Shown: positions 1-8,465 of the stretch, piece by piece
Layout: each line of letters opens with the position of its first letter
How positions within the stretch are numbered: position 1 is the first letter of the stretch
Assembly: GCA_022447495.1 (NCBI GenBank)
Contig: JAKVBH010000012.1
Span: 99,077-163,076, forward strand
From: Marinovum sp.
Lineage (GTDB): Bacteria > Pseudomonadota > Alphaproteobacteria > Rhodobacterales > Rhodobacteraceae
Direction of reading: 5' to 3'
DNA: 64,000 bases
Program-made: the position numbers and the translations under genes
Notes under the pieces: generated by a model
Databases searched by the model: none
What the model was told of the DNA's origin: nothing
The model's input: the letters and a program-made list of their open reading frames with translations, nothing else

Positions 1-752
1 ACCCCCGGCCCGATGATCTCGGAGAGACCATAGATGTCGACGGCATGCATATCGAACGCCTCTTCGATCTCGACCCGCATGGCATTGGTCCAAGGTTCGG
101 CACCGAAGACGCCGACATCGAGAGAGGTCCCCCGCGGATCGATGCCTTGGGCTTGGAAGGCTTCGAGGATATTGAGCACATAAGACGGCGTCACCATGAT
201 CCCGCGGGGCTGGAACTCGGTGATGAGTTGAACCTGACGTTCAGTTTGACCGCCGCCAAACGGGACGACCGTGCCCCCCATACGTTCAACCCCATAGTGC
301 GCACCCAGGCCACCGGTAAAAAGCCCATAGCCATAGGACACGTGCACCATATCACCCCGCCGTAGGCCCGAGGCGCGCAGGCTGCGCGCGACGACCTCGG
401 ACCAGGTCTCGATATCTTTGGCCGTGTAGCCCACCACTGTGGGTTTCCCGGTTGTCCCCGAAGAGGCATGGATGCGGGCAATCTGCTCGCGCGGGACGGC
501 AAACATGTTAAACGGATAGGCGTCGCGCAGATGCGCTTTGGTGGTGAAGGGAAATTTCGCCAAATCGGAAAGCTCTTTGAGATCGTCAGGATGCACGCCC
601 GCCGCATCAAAGGCCGCTTTGTAATGAGCCACATTCTCATAGGCATGGCTCAGCGACCATTTCAGCCGATCCAATTGCAACGCGCGAATTTCATCCACTG
701 ACGCTGTTTCGATCGGATCCAAATCACCGGGTTTGGGGCTAAGATCTTTCAT
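1..752 (-). CDS. paaK: Phenylacetate-CoA ligase (3' part beyond window)
   Basis: Adenylate-forming enzyme that activates phenylacetate to phenylacetyl-CoA with ATP, the first step of the aerobic phenylacetate pathway in the cytosol. About 250 N-terminal residues are visible and the gene runs off the left edge. The translation from the ATG at 752 begins MKDLSPKPGDLDPIETA and carries the AMP-binding P-loop SSGTTGKPTVVGYTAKD, then VSYGYGLFTGGLGAHYG and VFGAEPWTNAMR, all typical of PaaK. The ATG overlaps the stop of paaI (ATGA), so the two are translationally coupled. The neighbouring paaI, paaZ and paaX support the assignment. Confidence 0.93.
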   Translation of the reverse strand, partial: MKDLSPKPGDLDPIETASVDEIRALQLDRLKWSLSHAYENVAHYKAAFDAAGVHPDDLKELSDLAKFPFTTKAHLRDAYPFNMFAVPREQIARIHASSGTTGKPTVVGYTAKDIETWSEVVARSLRASGLRRGDMVHVSYGYGLFTGGLGAHYGVERMGGTVVPFGGGQTERQVQLITEFQPRGIMVTPSYVLNILEAFQAQGIDPRGTSLDVGVFGAEPWTNAMRVEIEEAFDMHAVDIYGLSEIIGPG

Positions 753-1213
753 GGGGTCTCCTGGGAATTTTGACCGGGGAGGGTTGGGGTCGATAGAATT
801 TGACCGGGAACGGCGCGCGACATACCGCGGAATTCTGCGATTTGGGCACCTTCGCGGGTGACCGCCACGTCATAAATACCAGACCGTCCAGCAAGAGACA
901 CTTCGCGCGCCTCAGCGCGCAAAATATCTCCGGCGAAGGCAGGTTTGATAAAGCTGACCGTGGCATGTTGGGCGACGGTGGATTGGTTGCGGGAGTTGCA
1001 GGCATAGGCAAAGGCGCTGTCGGCCAACATAAACAGCACACCGCCATGACACGTCCCGTGCCCGTTGCACTGCTCCGCCGTCACAGTCAGTGACAAAACG
1101 GCCCGCCCCGGCGCCACCTCAACAAGTGACAATCCGGCCCAATGCGCCGCTGCATCCTTGGCCCACATGGCCTCAGCCACCTGGGTTGCGTCTAGTTTTT
1201 TATGTATTGCCAA
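749..1213 (-). CDS. paaI: Phenylacetyl-CoA thioesterase PaaI (hotdog fold)
   Basis: Acyl-CoA thioesterase of the PaaI hotdog family, thought to release CoA from stalled ring-hydroxylated phenylacetyl-CoA intermediates. The 154-residue product contains the family motif NGHGTCHGGVLFMLADSAFA, which holds the catalytic Asp region. I place the start at a TTG (1213) because AGGGAGG lies about 4 bases upstream. An open frame extends further upstream, but it reads into the divergent promoter region and does not look like PaaI. The stop overlaps the paaK start by ATGA. Confidence 0.9.
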   Translation of the reverse strand: MAIHKKLDATQVAEAMWAKDAAAHWAGLSLVEVAPGRAVLSLTVTAEQCNGHGTCHGGVLFMLADSAFAYACNSRNQSTVAQHATVSFIKPAFAGDILRAEAREVSLAGRSGIYDVAVTREGAQIAEFRGMSRAVPGQILSTPTLPGQNSQETP

Positions 1214-1292
1214 AGCTTCCTCCCTAAATTCAGACTTGCGTAACAAGCGCAGGTGGTCAACAACTAATTGTGTAACATGTCGGGAGAAACGC
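1214..1292. promoter_or_regulatory. Divergent promoter region of the paa genes
   Basis: Only 79 bases separate the leftward paaI-paaK pair from the rightward hydratase/dehydrogenase-paaZ-paaX set, so both promoters and any PaaX site should lie here. The hexamer GTAACA occurs twice (about 1240 and 1271). I could not identify a clear PaaX operator or -35/-10 pair by eye. Confidence 0.4.
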
Positions 1293-3173
1293 ATGGCAGC
1301 GGTAAATGTCGAACGAAACCGCGATCTGGCCTGGGTCACAGTGGACTACCCGCCGGTGAATGCAACGGCCACAGCCGTGCGCCTGGGGCTCATGCAAGCG
1401 GTGGCCGAGGTTCAAGGCGCGCGGCTGGCCATCCTACGCTGTGCAGGACGGACGTTCATCGCAGGCGGCGACATGACCGAGTTCGACCATGCCCCCGAAG
1501 AGCCCCATTTGCCCGACGTTGTGGCCTCTATTGAAGAGAGCACGACGCCATGGCTCGCGCTCTTGCACGGCACGGTGCTGGGCGGCGGTTGGGAACTGGC
1601 CATGGGCTGTGCATGGCGCGTGGCTGCGCCCGGCACCAAGTTCGGCCTGCCAGAAGTGAACGTCGGGCTAATCCCAGGAGCCGGGGGCACCCAACGCGCG
1701 CCACGGCTCATTGGGTTTGACGCCGCCGTGGACATGGCGTGTCGCGGCAAAATCTTGGACGCAGATGAGATGCTGGTGCTTGGCGGTATTGATGCAATCG
1801 CAGATGATCTAGACGCTGTGCCTTCAGGCTGGGACCATCCACGGCCGCGAGCCATCTCGCAACGCAATGTGCAAATCAAGGCCCCAGAAAGCCTTAGGAC
1901 CGAGTTGGCGAAGAAGGCCAAAGGACAGCAATCGCCCCTGCATTGTCTCGATTCGCTGAAATGGGCGACCCTGCCCTTTGCCGAAGGCCAACCCAAGGAA
2001 CGCGCACTTCATTTGGACCTACGCGCATCGGCGGAATCCAAAGCACTGCGCCACGTGTTTTTTGCCGAGCGCAGCACGTTGAAACCCGATGTGATCAAAG
2101 GGTTTCAAGGCCCGGAGATAGCCCAAGTCGCCGTGATGGGCGGCGGTTTGATGGGCACAGGCATCGCCATGACCAGTTTACTCGCGGGCCTGCGCGTTGA
2201 CCTGATCGAAGCCTCTGCCGATGGCGCACAGCGTGCCGAGGACCGTCTGGCCAAACTCATTGATGGGGCCGAAGCCCGCGGCAAAATCCGCGATCGCGCC
2301 GAAGTCGAGAGCCGAATCGAGGTGCGCCAGGAACTTACGGCACCGCCGGATCTCGTGATCGAAGCGATCTTTGAAGACCTTGATGCCAAACGCGCACTGT
2401 TCGCCGATATAGCAGCGAAAGTGCCCGCCACAACGCTTCTGGCCACCAACACCTCCTACCTCGACCCGAGTGAAATTTTCGAGGGCGTCCCGCATCTGGA
2501 GCGGTGCCTCGGATTACACTTCTTTGCCCCGGCCCATGTGATGAAACTCCTCGAAGTTGTCCGAGGGCCTCACACCAGCGCCGAGACATTGGCGCGCGCT
2601 TTTGGCTTTGCAAAACGGCTGCGCAAAATCCCTGTGCTGAGTGGTATCTGTGACGGGTTCATCGGCAATCGCATGTTGGCGCGCTACCGCACAGCAGCAG
2701 AAGGTTTGCTGGCCCAGGGCAACACGCCCGCAGAGATCGACGCCGCCATGAAGAGCTTTGGCTATGCCATGGGCCCTTTCGCGGCACAGGACATGTCAGG
2801 GCTTCAGATCGCCTATGCCAATCGCCGCCGACAGTGTGCGGCCCCCACGATTTCGGATCGGTTTGTCGAGATGGGGCGAGAAGGACAACGCGCAGGCAAG
2901 GGATGGTATCGCTACGAAAACGGGCGCACGCCGCTGCCCGATCCGGAAACATCTGATATCATTGCGGGCTTCGCTCGGGACCACGGCATCGCCGCCAATC
3001 CCCTCCCGCAAGGCGCGATTGCCCAGGCTTTGATCTCCGAACTGGCCGCCGAAGGCGATGTTATTCTGGCCGAGGGCATCGCGCAAAGCACCGCGGCGAT
3101 TGATCTTGTACAAATCCACGGCTTTGGGTTTCCGCGGTGGTGCGGCGGCCCAATGCATTTCTCCGGTCGATAA
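1293..3173 (+). CDS. Enoyl-CoA hydratase/3-hydroxyacyl-CoA dehydrogenase fusion (FadJ-like)
   Basis: Bifunctional beta-oxidation enzyme of 626 residues. The N-terminal crotonase domain (about 1-200) has the oxyanion-hole and Glu signatures HGTVLGGGWELAMGC and LPEVNVGLIPGAGGTQ. It is followed by a Rossmann NAD domain (VAVMGGGLMGTGIA) and a C-terminal 3HCDH domain with the catalytic His in LGLHFFAPAHVMKLLEVV. It ends in a sequence close to the FadJ ending GFPRWCGGPMH. It is somewhat shorter than typical FadB/FadJ (about 700). In this position it most likely does the work of PaaF/PaaH-type enzymes on phenylacetate ring-cleavage products; that role is inferred from context. The ATG at 1293 was chosen because homology begins there; the open frame extends upstream into the promoter. 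Confidence 0.85.
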   Translation: MAAVNVERNRDLAWVTVDYPPVNATATAVRLGLMQAVAEVQGARLAILRCAGRTFIAGGDMTEFDHAPEEPHLPDVVASIEESTTPWLALLHGTVLGGGWELAMGCAWRVAAPGTKFGLPEVNVGLIPGAGGTQRAPRLIGFDAAVDMACRGKILDADEMLVLGGIDAIADDLDAVPSGWDHPRPRAISQRNVQIKAPESLRTELAKKAKGQQSPLHCLDSLKWATLPFAEGQPKERALHLDLRASAESKALRHVFFAERSTLKPDVIKGFQGPEIAQVAVMGGGLMGTGIAMTSLLAGLRVDLIEASADGAQRAEDRLAKLIDGAEARGKIRDRAEVESRIEVRQELTAPPDLVIEAIFEDLDAKRALFADIAAKVPATTLLATNTSYLDPSEIFEGVPHLERCLGLHFFAPAHVMKLLEVVRGPHTSAETLARAFGFAKRLRKIPVLSGICDGFIGNRMLARYRTAAEGLLAQGNTPAEIDAAMKSFGYAMGPFAAQDMSGLQIAYANRRRQCAAPTISDRFVEMGREGQRAGKGWYRYENGRTPLPDPETSDIIAGFARDHGIAANPLPQGAIAQALISELAAEGDVILAEGIAQSTAAIDLVQIHGFGFPRWCGGPMHFSGR

Positions 3174-3184
3174 GGGGCCCAATC

Positions 3185-5212
3185 ATGCTACACATCCAAT
3201 CCTTCATCGCCGGCCAATGGCAAGCCCCCGACAGCTCAGCGCGCGCCATCGAGAATGCCATCACCGGGACGACCATGGCCGAAGCCGGGGGCCCTGTGAG
3301 TGCGGCAGACATTTTGGGCTATGCCAATGACCATGGCGGTCCGGCCCTGCGCGCGATGACATTTCACGACCGTGCGCGGATGCTCAAAGCGCTGGCCACC
3401 CATCTTGGAACACATAAGCAGGCGCTCTATGACCTCAGCTTTGCGACGGGCGCCACGGCGAAAGACCATCTCATTGACATCGACGGCGGCATTGGCACGA
3501 TGTTTGTCTTTGCCTCCAAGGGACGGCGCGAGATGCCTGATGCCCGCGTTTATCGCGATGGTGCTGTGGAGCAGCTTTCGCGCCAAGGCACCTTTCTGGG
3601 GCAACATATCTGCACCCCCAAACCCGGCGTGGCGGTGCATATCAATGCGTTCAACTTCCCTGTCTGGGGCATGTTGGAAAAGCTCGCCCCTGCGATCCTG
3701 GGCGGGATGCCGGTGATCGTGAAGCCCGCGACGGCCACCTGTTACGTGACGGAATTGGCAGTGAAACTGATGCTCGAGGCAGACATTCTTCCTCCGGGCG
3801 CGCTGCAATTGGTGAGCGGGGGTCTGGGCGATCTGTTGGACCACCTAGGGTCCCAGGATGTGGTGAGTTTCACCGGCTCCGCCGCTACAGGTCTCAAATT
3901 GCGCAGCCATCCCGGGCTTTTGTCCCAGGCCACGTCTTTTATTGCGGAACAAGATAGCCTCAACGCCTCGCTTCTGGGGCCGGACGCTGTGCCAGGGACG
4001 TCAGAGTTTGATCTCTTTATCAAAGAGGTGGCGCGCGAGATCACCGTTAAAGCTGGTCAGAAATGCACCGCTGTACGTCGTATTCTGGTCCCGCGGGCTC
4101 AGGAACAGGCCGTGGTCGAAGCGTTGCGGGGCCGTTTGGCGGGCGTGAGCCTCGGTGATCCCCGTCGTGATGATGTGCGCATGGGGGCATTGGTAAACCA
4201 AGCCCAAAGACGCGATGTGCTGGAGACAATCGCGGCGTTGCGCACCGAGGCGACCTGTGTGTCTGGCGATCCTGATGAGATGACAATTCTTGGCGAGGAC
4301 GCCCAGTCCGGCGCGTTCTTGCCGCCGATGCTCTTTCACTGTGCAGATCCCGATAGCGCGCAGGTGGTGCATGACACAGAAGCCTTTGGCCCGGTGGCGA
4401 CGCTCATGGGATACCGAGATATCGACCACGGCGTTGCGCTCCTCAATCGCGGGGGGGGAAGTTTGGTTGCCTCGCTCATCACACATGATACCGCCATTGC
4501 TGAGGAGGTGGCGTTTGGCGCGGCTGCGTATCACGGACGGCTCTATATCAACGATCGGACCTCCATGGGCGAAGCCACAGGTCATGGGTCCCCCCTGCCC
4601 CATATGGTCCACGGCGGACCAGGTCGTGCAGGCGGTGGCGAAGAAATGGGCGGCGTGCGGGGCGTGATGCATTATATGCAGCGCACCGCGATCCAAGGCA
4701 GCCCCGACATGCTACACGCGATAGGCGCCACTTGGGTGCCTGGCGGGCAGCAATCCCAAGGACCGTTGCATCCGTTCCGGCGCTACTTTGAAGAGTTGGA
4801 ATTGGGTGAGACGTTGCACACCGCGCCGCGCACGATTACGCTCAAAGATATCGAACATTTCGCACATTTCACCGGCGACACATTCTACGCGCACATGGAC
4901 GAGGCCGCTGCCAAGCGTAACCCATTCTTTCCCGGCCGAGTCGCCCACGGGTATTTGCTCCTCAGCTTTGCAGCGGGCCTTTTTGTGGACCCAGACGAAG
5001 GTCCGGTTCTCGCAAATACGGGGCTGGATGGGCTGCGGTTCATGGAGCCGGTGAGCCCTGGCGACAGCATCGCGGTGGCCCTCACGGTCAAAGCCAAAAC
5101 ACCGCGCAATGAGGATTATGGCGAGGTGCGCTGGCACGTGCGGCTCACTAATCAAGAGGAGGCACAAGTGGCCGAATACGAGCTTTTGACGATGGTGGCA
5201 CGTGCGGGCTGA
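3185..5212 (+). CDS. paaZ: Oxepin-CoA hydrolase/3-oxo-5,6-dehydrosuberyl-CoA semialdehyde dehydrogenase
   Basis: Ring-opening enzyme of the phenylacetate pathway, 675 residues. The N-terminal aldehyde dehydrogenase domain (about 1-520) carries catalytic Cys294 in AGQKCTAVRR and Glu255 in FIAEQDSLNA, equivalent to Cys295 and Glu256 of E. coli PaaZ. The C-terminal MaoC-type (R)-hydratase domain carries the hydrolase motif HFTGDTFYAHMDEAAA. The start at 3185 matches the conserved PaaZ N-terminus and lies 11 bases after the preceding gene. The last codons overlap paaX, indicating an operon. An 8-G run near 4451 encodes Gly-Gly in frame. Confidence 0.95.
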   Translation: MLHIQSFIAGQWQAPDSSARAIENAITGTTMAEAGGPVSAADILGYANDHGGPALRAMTFHDRARMLKALATHLGTHKQALYDLSFATGATAKDHLIDIDGGIGTMFVFASKGRREMPDARVYRDGAVEQLSRQGTFLGQHICTPKPGVAVHINAFNFPVWGMLEKLAPAILGGMPVIVKPATATCYVTELAVKLMLEADILPPGALQLVSGGLGDLLDHLGSQDVVSFTGSAATGLKLRSHPGLLSQATSFIAEQDSLNASLLGPDAVPGTSEFDLFIKEVAREITVKAGQKCTAVRRILVPRAQEQAVVEALRGRLAGVSLGDPRRDDVRMGALVNQAQRRDVLETIAALRTEATCVSGDPDEMTILGEDAQSGAFLPPMLFHCADPDSAQVVHDTEAFGPVATLMGYRDIDHGVALLNRGGGSLVASLITHDTAIAEEVAFGAAAYHGRLYINDRTSMGEATGHGSPLPHMVHGGPGRAGGGEEMGGVRGVMHYMQRTAIQGSPDMLHAIGATWVPGGQQSQGPLHPFRRYFEELELGETLHTAPRTITLKDIEHFAHFTGDTFYAHMDEAAAKRNPFFPGRVAHGYLLLSFAAGLFVDPDEGPVLANTGLDGLRFMEPVSPGDSIAVALTVKAKTPRNEDYGEVRWHVRLTNQEEAQVAEYELLTMVARAG

Positions 5213-5963
5213 TCCACGCATTGATATCGTGCTGGGCCCGGAACCGCCGCGGGTCTGGTCCTTTTTGGTGACGATCCTCGGGGATTTGGCGCGCAAAAAA
5301 GGAGACCGTATCAGTGGTACGGCGCTATCGGCGCTCACCGCGGCGATCGAGATTAAACCTGAGGCCACCCGCGTGGCGCTGCACCGGTTGCGCCGCGATG
5401 GATGGATCAACACAGAACGCGACGGGCGGACAAGCCTCCACGGTCTCACCGATATGGCGCGGGCCCAAGCCCATGAGGCCGTTCCGTTCATCTATGGCGA
5501 CGCGCCGACGGCAGCGGGGGTTTTGATCCTGCACCCCGCGCACCATGGTCCAAGTGATGCGCGCAATCTCGCACCGATGATATCGCTCAGCGTCGCAAGC
5601 TCTCCAGATGCGGCACATGTCTGCTTCGATTTGACGGTTGAAAAAGCGCTTCCGACATGGGTTCGCAACGCGGTGTTACCAGAAGACGTGGTGGTCAACA
5701 GCGCGGATGTGGCGACACGTTTCGCAAAAGTCATGGCACTCCTGGACGGCGACAAACTCGACCCGCTGACAGCCACCGCATTGCGCGTGTCCGTCTTGCA
5801 CGAATGGCGGCGCTTGATCCTCGCGGCGCCACCGTTGTCGCCTGCGATACTGCCCGAAGGTTGGCAGGGCGACGCATGTCGCAGGCACTTCCAATCGATT
5901 TCAGAGATTTTGCCTGCGCCCACACTCTCAGATTTGGAGATTTGGGCGCGAGACAGCGGCTAG
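5202..5963 (+). CDS. paaX: PaaX-family repressor of phenylacetate genes
   Basis: GntR-like winged-helix repressor whose family releases DNA on binding phenylacetyl-CoA. The 253-residue product begins at a GTG inside the end of paaZ (MRADPRIDIVLGPEPPRVWS). Its N-terminal half contains the expected helix-turn-helix: RISGTALSALTAAIEIKPEATRVALHRLRRDGWI by position, roughly residues 37-70. E. coli PaaX is longer (about 316), so the C-terminal part is shorter here. Its place at the end of the paaZ operon indicates feedback control of both divergent units. Confidence 0.88.
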   Translation: MRADPRIDIVLGPEPPRVWSFLVTILGDLARKKGDRISGTALSALTAAIEIKPEATRVALHRLRRDGWINTERDGRTSLHGLTDMARAQAHEAVPFIYGDAPTAAGVLILHPAHHGPSDARNLAPMISLSVASSPDAAHVCFDLTVEKALPTWVRNAVLPEDVVVNSADVATRFAKVMALLDGDKLDPLTATALRVSVLHEWRRLILAAPPLSPAILPEGWQGDACRRHFQSISEILPAPTLSDLEIWARDSG

Positions 5964-6489
5964 GTGCCCCCTCAGGGCGCTCAATTGGTCGGCAACGTCG
6001 TTGATGTTGATGATCAAAAGAGAGCCCGTTCACAAAACCCCAAAGTGAAAAAACACGGTGTTCATCGATCGCCTCACCCGCGTCCCTGAAATGTTTCCAC
6101 GACGCGGCGGAAGACGCTCAGGTTGGTCTCCAAACCGTGGATGATGGCGATACACTTAGTACAGGAAAACAGCTGCTGATACTACTTATTACCCGAGCAG
6201 CCGACGTCCATGTGGGCCTCCCGCTGAACACCTCGGCGGATCTTTTACCGGCGGCAATGGAGGCTGGAATCGAAGGCCCGCGCTTCCCCTCCATGCTGTC
6301 GGTTGTGCGCCTCGACATTGACCCAGCAAGGCGCAATCCGAACTGCCATTCAGGATCTTAGCGGAGCAAGCCACCACCTTCCTCTTGCTCCAAATACCCG
6401 CGGGGGTGAATTGGCGCAGCCAAGAGGGGGCAGCAGTCCCCTTCCCCCGCCCGCCGCAGGCGCGGACACTGATTAAGCGTCCTTCAACC
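5964..6489. other. Intergenic region without a recognisable gene
   Basis: 526 bases between two convergent units. Short open frames occur (for example 6137-6361 rightward and 6118-6336 leftward), but none has recognisable protein similarity or a good ribosome site. The right third holds a copy of a dispersed repeat at 6379-6399 followed by a GC-rich stretch. It may contain decayed coding sequence. Confidence 0.5.
6379..6399 (+). repeat. Dispersed intergenic repeat, copy A
   Basis: The core TTCCTCTTGCT-CCA-AATACCC is shared with copies at 10528-10549 (inverted) and 10666-10686, differing at about 2 of 21 positions from the latter. It is followed by a GC-rich palindromic stretch (GGGGGCAGCAGTCCCC and similar). 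It looks like a small non-coding repeat family placed at gene ends. Confidence 0.6.
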
Positions 6490-7272
6490 TTAAGTATCCT
6501 TCAATGGGTTCAAACCCGTATACTGCCACCGATATTGAGGCGGAGTCGGGCCTTTGTTCCGGCCGCCCTGCATCTGCTGCTCGCGGGCATGGGCCAAAAT
6601 CCCGACGGAGCGTGACAGGCAAAACAAACCCCGTGCCAGCGGTGCGTCAAAGCCGAGCTCAGCAAAAATCACGGCTGTCGCACCGTCAATGTTCATTGTG
6701 ACGGGCTTGCCTTTGCGCGCTGCAAGCTCCGTCTCAACGGCCCGGCCAATACCAAGGAATGTCCCGTCTAAAATGCCCTGTACTTGTGCCTCTTCGACAA
6801 GCTCCATGAGTCGCGGCGCGCGAGGATCGCTCGGCGTATGAAAGCGGTGACCAAAACCGGGAATAAACCGGCTCACCTCCGCCTGCCACCGGTCCAGTTC
6901 GCCGCCAAGGTCGCCCGACAGCGCAATCGCGCGATAGAGCTCAACGGCCTGCTCGCCAGCCCCGCCATGCACATCGTCAAGCATATTGAGCGCCGAGGCC
7001 ATGGCCCCGTTGAGCGACAGCCCACAGGTGACGGCCATGCGGGCCGTGGCAATTGAGGGGGCCTGCGGCCCATGATCCACCCCCGCCACCAAAGCATGGT
7101 TCAACAATGCGGCTTGTCCCTCCGACGGAAACTCTCCGCGCAGCATTAGCCAGATCATCTGTGCAAAGCTCACCTCGCCGATGAGGTCTTGAATGTCGTG
7201 GCCACGCAATCGGATTTGTCCCGGCGCCATGTCGATGATGTCTGTGGACCACCACTCAGTCACATCGCTCAT
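6490..7272 (-). CDS. Citryl-CoA lyase-type citrate synthase homologue
   Basis: 260-residue protein of the citrate synthase superfamily, far shorter than citrate synthase (about 430) and near the length of Hydrogenobacter citryl-CoA lyase. All three citrate synthase catalytic positions are present: His102 (MLDDVHGGAGEQA), His142 (IPGFGHRFH) and Asp196 (TMNIDGATA). The inferred reaction is cleavage of citryl-CoA or a similar CoA thioester to acetyl-CoA and an oxoacid. The start ATG at 7272 overlaps the CoA-transferase stop (ATGA), so activation and cleavage enzymes are coupled, downstream of a tricarboxylate transporter. The exact substrate is not shown by the sequence. Confidence 0.8.
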   Translation of the reverse strand: MSDVTEWWSTDIIDMAPGQIRLRGHDIQDLIGEVSFAQMIWLMLRGEFPSEGQAALLNHALVAGVDHGPQAPSIATARMAVTCGLSLNGAMASALNMLDDVHGGAGEQAVELYRAIALSGDLGGELDRWQAEVSRFIPGFGHRFHTPSDPRAPRLMELVEEAQVQGILDGTFLGIGRAVETELAARKGKPVTMNIDGATAVIFAELGFDAPLARGLFCLSRSVGILAHAREQQMQGGRNKGPTPPQYRWQYTGLNPLKDT

Positions 7273-8465
7273 ATCACGCCCTCCTGAATCAGTCTGTCCA
7301 ATTCCTCTTCCGACATCCCCAGACCTGTCCAAATCTCGCGATTGTGTTGGCCCAATTCCGGTGGCGGCTCGTCCACATGGGGTGCTTTGCCGTCCAGTTT
7401 GATGCCCGTGGCAACCATCTCAATGGTCCGCCCCACGCCCGGGACGTCGTCGAAACGCTCCAAGAACCCGCGCTGGGAGATTTGCGGATGCTCCAAGACC
7501 TCAGGCACATCAAGAACTGCGCCTGCGGGGACCCCGATTTTATTAAGCGCTTTTGCCAAATCCCGTGTGGAATGCGCGGCCAAGCTACGTTCCAACTCCG
7601 CCCGCAATGCGTGCCGGTTGGCTTTGCGGTCTTCGCGCGTGGCATAATCTGCGCGTTCCCTAAGCTCAGGCACACCGAGGTAATCGGTGAGCAAAACCCA
7701 TTGCTCGTCTTTGTTGGCGGCAATGTTGATCGGCCCGTCGCCTGCTTGAAACGTGCCCGACGGCGCGGAAGTTGGGTTTTCATTGCCGTTGGCCTGCGGG
7801 TCTTGCCCCGCAATCAGATGGTTCGAGATGGCCCAGCCCATGGTCGCCATCACCGCCTCCAGCATCGAGCAATCAATAAAGGCACCCCGCGGGCGTGCAT
7901 TCAAGGCCGCCGACACCGCCATGGCCGCCGTCAATCCACCCACAGTGTCCGCCACGGGATAGCCCACACGCAACGGTGCGCTCTCCCTATCCCCAGTGAT
8001 CGCCATCACGCCTGAGACGCCTTGGATGATTTGATCATAGGCCGGGCGATGCACCCAAGGTCCATCCTGGCCAAACCCCGAAATCGCGCAGTAGATGAGG
8101 TCGGGTCGCGTGTCTTTCACCGCGTCATAGTCGAGCCCAAGGCGATCCATAACACCGGGACGAAAGTTCTCGACCAGCACATCAGCGGTCTTGAGCAAAC
8201 GCAGAAACAGCGCTTTGCCGCGCGGGTCTTTGAGATTGAGCGTGACCGATTGCTTGCCCGCATTCTGCGCCAGAAATGAGACGCCCATCCCCGCCTTGTT
8301 AAGCGCGGGATCAGAGCCCAATTGCCGAGCCAGATCGCCCCGTCCCGGAGTTTCAACCTTGATCACCTCGGCGCCCAGATGCGCCAATTGATGACAGCAA
8401 AAGGGCCCCGCGAGCACATTGGTCAGATCCAGGACCCGTATGCCCGCGAGCGGTTTAATCCCCAT
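7269..8465 (-). CDS. CaiB/BaiF family III CoA-transferase
   Basis: 398-residue family III CoA-transferase. The N-terminus GIRVLDLTNVLAGPFCCHQL and the motif ENFRPGVMDRLGLDYD are diagnostic. The catalytic Asp that forms the acyl-enzyme anhydride is Asp144 (RPAYDQIIQGVSG). Family members move CoA between carboxylates. Its 11-base overlap with tctA and 4-base overlap with the lyase place it between uptake and cleavage, so it probably activates the imported tricarboxylate. That role is inference. Confidence 0.85.
   Translation of the reverse strand: MGIKPLAGIRVLDLTNVLAGPFCCHQLAHLGAEVIKVETPGRGDLARQLGSDPALNKAGMGVSFLAQNAGKQSVTLNLKDPRGKALFLRLLKTADVLVENFRPGVMDRLGLDYDAVKDTRPDLIYCAISGFGQDGPWVHRPAYDQIIQGVSGVMAITGDRESAPLRVGYPVADTVGGLTAAMAVSAALNARPRGAFIDCSMLEAVMATMGWAISNHLIAGQDPQANGNENPTSAPSGTFQAGDGPINIAANKDEQWVLLTDYLGVPELRERADYATREDRKANRHALRAELERSLAAHSTRDLAKALNKIGVPAGAVLDVPEVLEHPQISQRGFLERFDDVPGVGRTIEMVATGIKLDGKAPHVDEPPPELGQHNREIWTGLGMSEEELDRLIQEGVI

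Noticed and set aside
4450..4462. Eight-G tract in paaZ as a frameshift site
   Set aside because: The reading frame and conserved PaaZ sequence continue normally on both sides.
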